DNA of 64,000 bases from an uncultured Bacilli bacterium. GTDB lineage: Bacteria; Bacillota_I; Bacilli_A; RF39; UBA660. The DNA is taken from positions 28,900 to 92,899 of the forward strand of contig CANQSQ010000001.1 of the NCBI GenBank assembly GCA_947626565.1. The letters run 5' to 3'. Below are positions 63,445 through 64,000 of this stretch, in pieces. The notes beneath the pieces are model-generated. The model was not told the origin of the DNA and did no database searches. It was given only the letters and a program-made list of their open reading frames with translations. The first letter of the stretch is position 1. The number at the start of each line of letters is the position of its first letter. The position numbers and the translations under genes were made by a program.

Positions 63445-64000
63445 TTATGGTTCTTCCATCATTATGGTGTAAGGATCATCACTAGTTCCTGTTCCACCTT
63501 CAGTCATTGTTCCATGGGCAAGTGAAACGGAAGGACGGACCCCGACCGTGTCGGAGACGTAGTAGACGTCCAAGTAGCCATACGAATTGACGTAGAACCC
63601 GCAAGCGTTGCGGTAGTAGAAGTAGTAAGGGGACAACAGCCAGTAATAACTACCTGTATATAGATAATAATTATAATTTGACGAACTTCTTCCTCCGGCT
63701 AACATTACTTCATCCGCACTTAATAATCCTACTGGATACTTTAACTTACCATTACCTATGTTTGAACTTACAGTAAAAGAGTCTAATTTATCACATTCGA
63801 GACTTGGTACATGAGTAGTATATACTCTATTTCTGGCATTAAAATATAAATAATCGGATGAATTGGCATCTTTATCCCAACCACCTAAACTAGAAATACT
63901 ACGGTCATTACAATATATAGTATCTTCTATTTTTTTGGCATATTCATTAGGTGTTTCATCTTCATTTAAAAATTTTTCCTTATACCATGTATCTTCTATA
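63445..64000 (-). CDS. DGR target protein, C-terminal part (N-terminus beyond the window)
   Basis: The ORF track shows only 86 residues from an internal Met. The frame stays open to the window edge, giving 184 codons plus a stop, so the gene continues past 64000. The visible part ...YAKKIEDTIYCNDRSISSLGGWDK...YPVGLLSADEVMLAGG...YYWLLSP...VGVRPSVSLAHG resembles the formylglycine-generating-enzyme/C-type-lectin-like DUF6273 proteins that serve as targets in Firmicute DGRs; this assignment is from memory. The VR covers the WLLSP to RPS stretch. Unlike phage Mtd, where VR is at the extreme C-terminus, a 26-residue tail with GTGTSDDPYTI follows. Cell location and N-terminal domains cannot be seen. 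Confidence 0.9.
   Translation of the reverse strand, partial: IEDTWYKEKFLNEDETPNEYAKKIEDTIYCNDRSISSLGGWDKDANSSDYLYFNARNRVYTTHVPSLECDKLDSFTVSSNIGNGKLKYPVGLLSADEVMLAGGRSSSNYNYYLYTGSYYWLLSPYYFYYRNACGFYVNSYGYLDVYYVSDTVGVRPSVSLAHGTMTEGGTGTSDDPYTIMMEEP
63528..63641 (-). repeat. DGR variable repeat (VR), 114 bp, in the target gene
   Basis: Coding strand: LLSPYYFYYRNACGFYVNSYGYLDVYYVSDTVGVRPS against TR LLSPNNFNNNNANGFNVNSNGNLNNNNVNNTNGVRPS. 16 of 18 Asn codons have changed (to Tyr, Arg, Cys, Asp, Val, Ser). At base level, 13 are A to T, 6 A to G and 2 A to C. The shared 17 bp at the 3' end lack A and mark the initiation-of-homing region; 3 nt later TR and VR diverge. Confidence 0.96.

Noticed and set aside
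63706-64000. Second variable repeat in the visible part of the target gene
   Set aside because: I looked for the RPS/IMH-like GC-rich 17-mer and the LLSP start elsewhere in the window and found only the TR and one VR.

Overview
The window is AT-rich Gram-positive DNA. It uses the standard bacterial code (TGG for Trp, TGA as a stop), strong GGAGG-type ribosome binding sites, extended -10 promoters (TGnTATAAT) and compact hairpin-plus-T-run terminators. LTA synthase, FemABX, LCP, PASTA, GH25 lysozyme and GatCAB genes point to a walled, low-GC Firmicute, probably an uncultured gut lineage of Bacilli/Erysipelotrichia type. That placement is inference; there is no rRNA here. Nearly every gene lies on the minus strand. 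The three plus-strand genes are a small metallopeptidase, a PASTA protein and an LCP protein.

Layout. 1-1243: a metal-efflux P-type ATPase (cut by the window edge) with its SmtB/CzrA-type repressor and operator. 1338-5942: a compact M3-like peptidase, converging on a lipid kinase / DUF2238-like / membrane protein / FemABX operon. 6041-10307: two secreted proteins with choline-binding-type repeats, ending in a GH25 lysozyme and a C39-like peptidase. 10436-38900: a ~28 kb surface glycopolymer locus with GT2 and GT4 enzymes, a TagGH/Wzm-Wzt-type ABC exporter, two GtrB/DPM-like polyprenyl-phosphate glycosyltransferases, several GT-C-like membrane proteins, a UbiA prenyltransferase next to a HAD-GT-C fusion (a possible prenyl-phospho-ribose route), an acyltransferase/SGNH pair, a pyruvyltransferase-FrhB fusion and a Wzy-GT4 fusion. 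39034-53957: envelope maintenance (six-PASTA protein, glucosaminidase-type hydrolase, LCP protein, LtaS, YihY, and a solute-binding/degenerate-GGDEF sensor). 54023-61007: gatCAB, two small WXG100-like helical proteins and ligA.

61182-64000: a diversity-generating retroelement (DGR), the highlight of the window. In minus-strand order it comprises a target gene (C-terminal part only) carrying the variable repeat (VR), a noncoding template repeat (TR), an Avd-like accessory gene and a reverse transcriptase with the DGR-type IGxxxSQ and YMDD motifs. TR and VR align without gaps over 114 bp. They differ at 21 positions, and all 21 are adenines on the TR coding strand (21 of 37 A changed, 0 of 77 other bases changed). 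This is the signature of adenine-specific mutagenic retrohoming. The TR carries 18 Asn codons, 16 of which have been rewritten in the target.

How the parts fit together (inference). The locus would assemble one or more wall glycopolymers on undecaprenyl carriers, decorate them outside the membrane with polyprenyl-P-linked sugars through the GT-C proteins, O-acetylate and possibly pyruvylate them, and attach them to peptidoglycan through LCP. The DGR would diversify a ligand-binding loop of a protein whose N-terminal part lies beyond base 64000. Coordinates of genes follow the ORF track except where ribosome binding sites or promoters argue for a different start, as noted.
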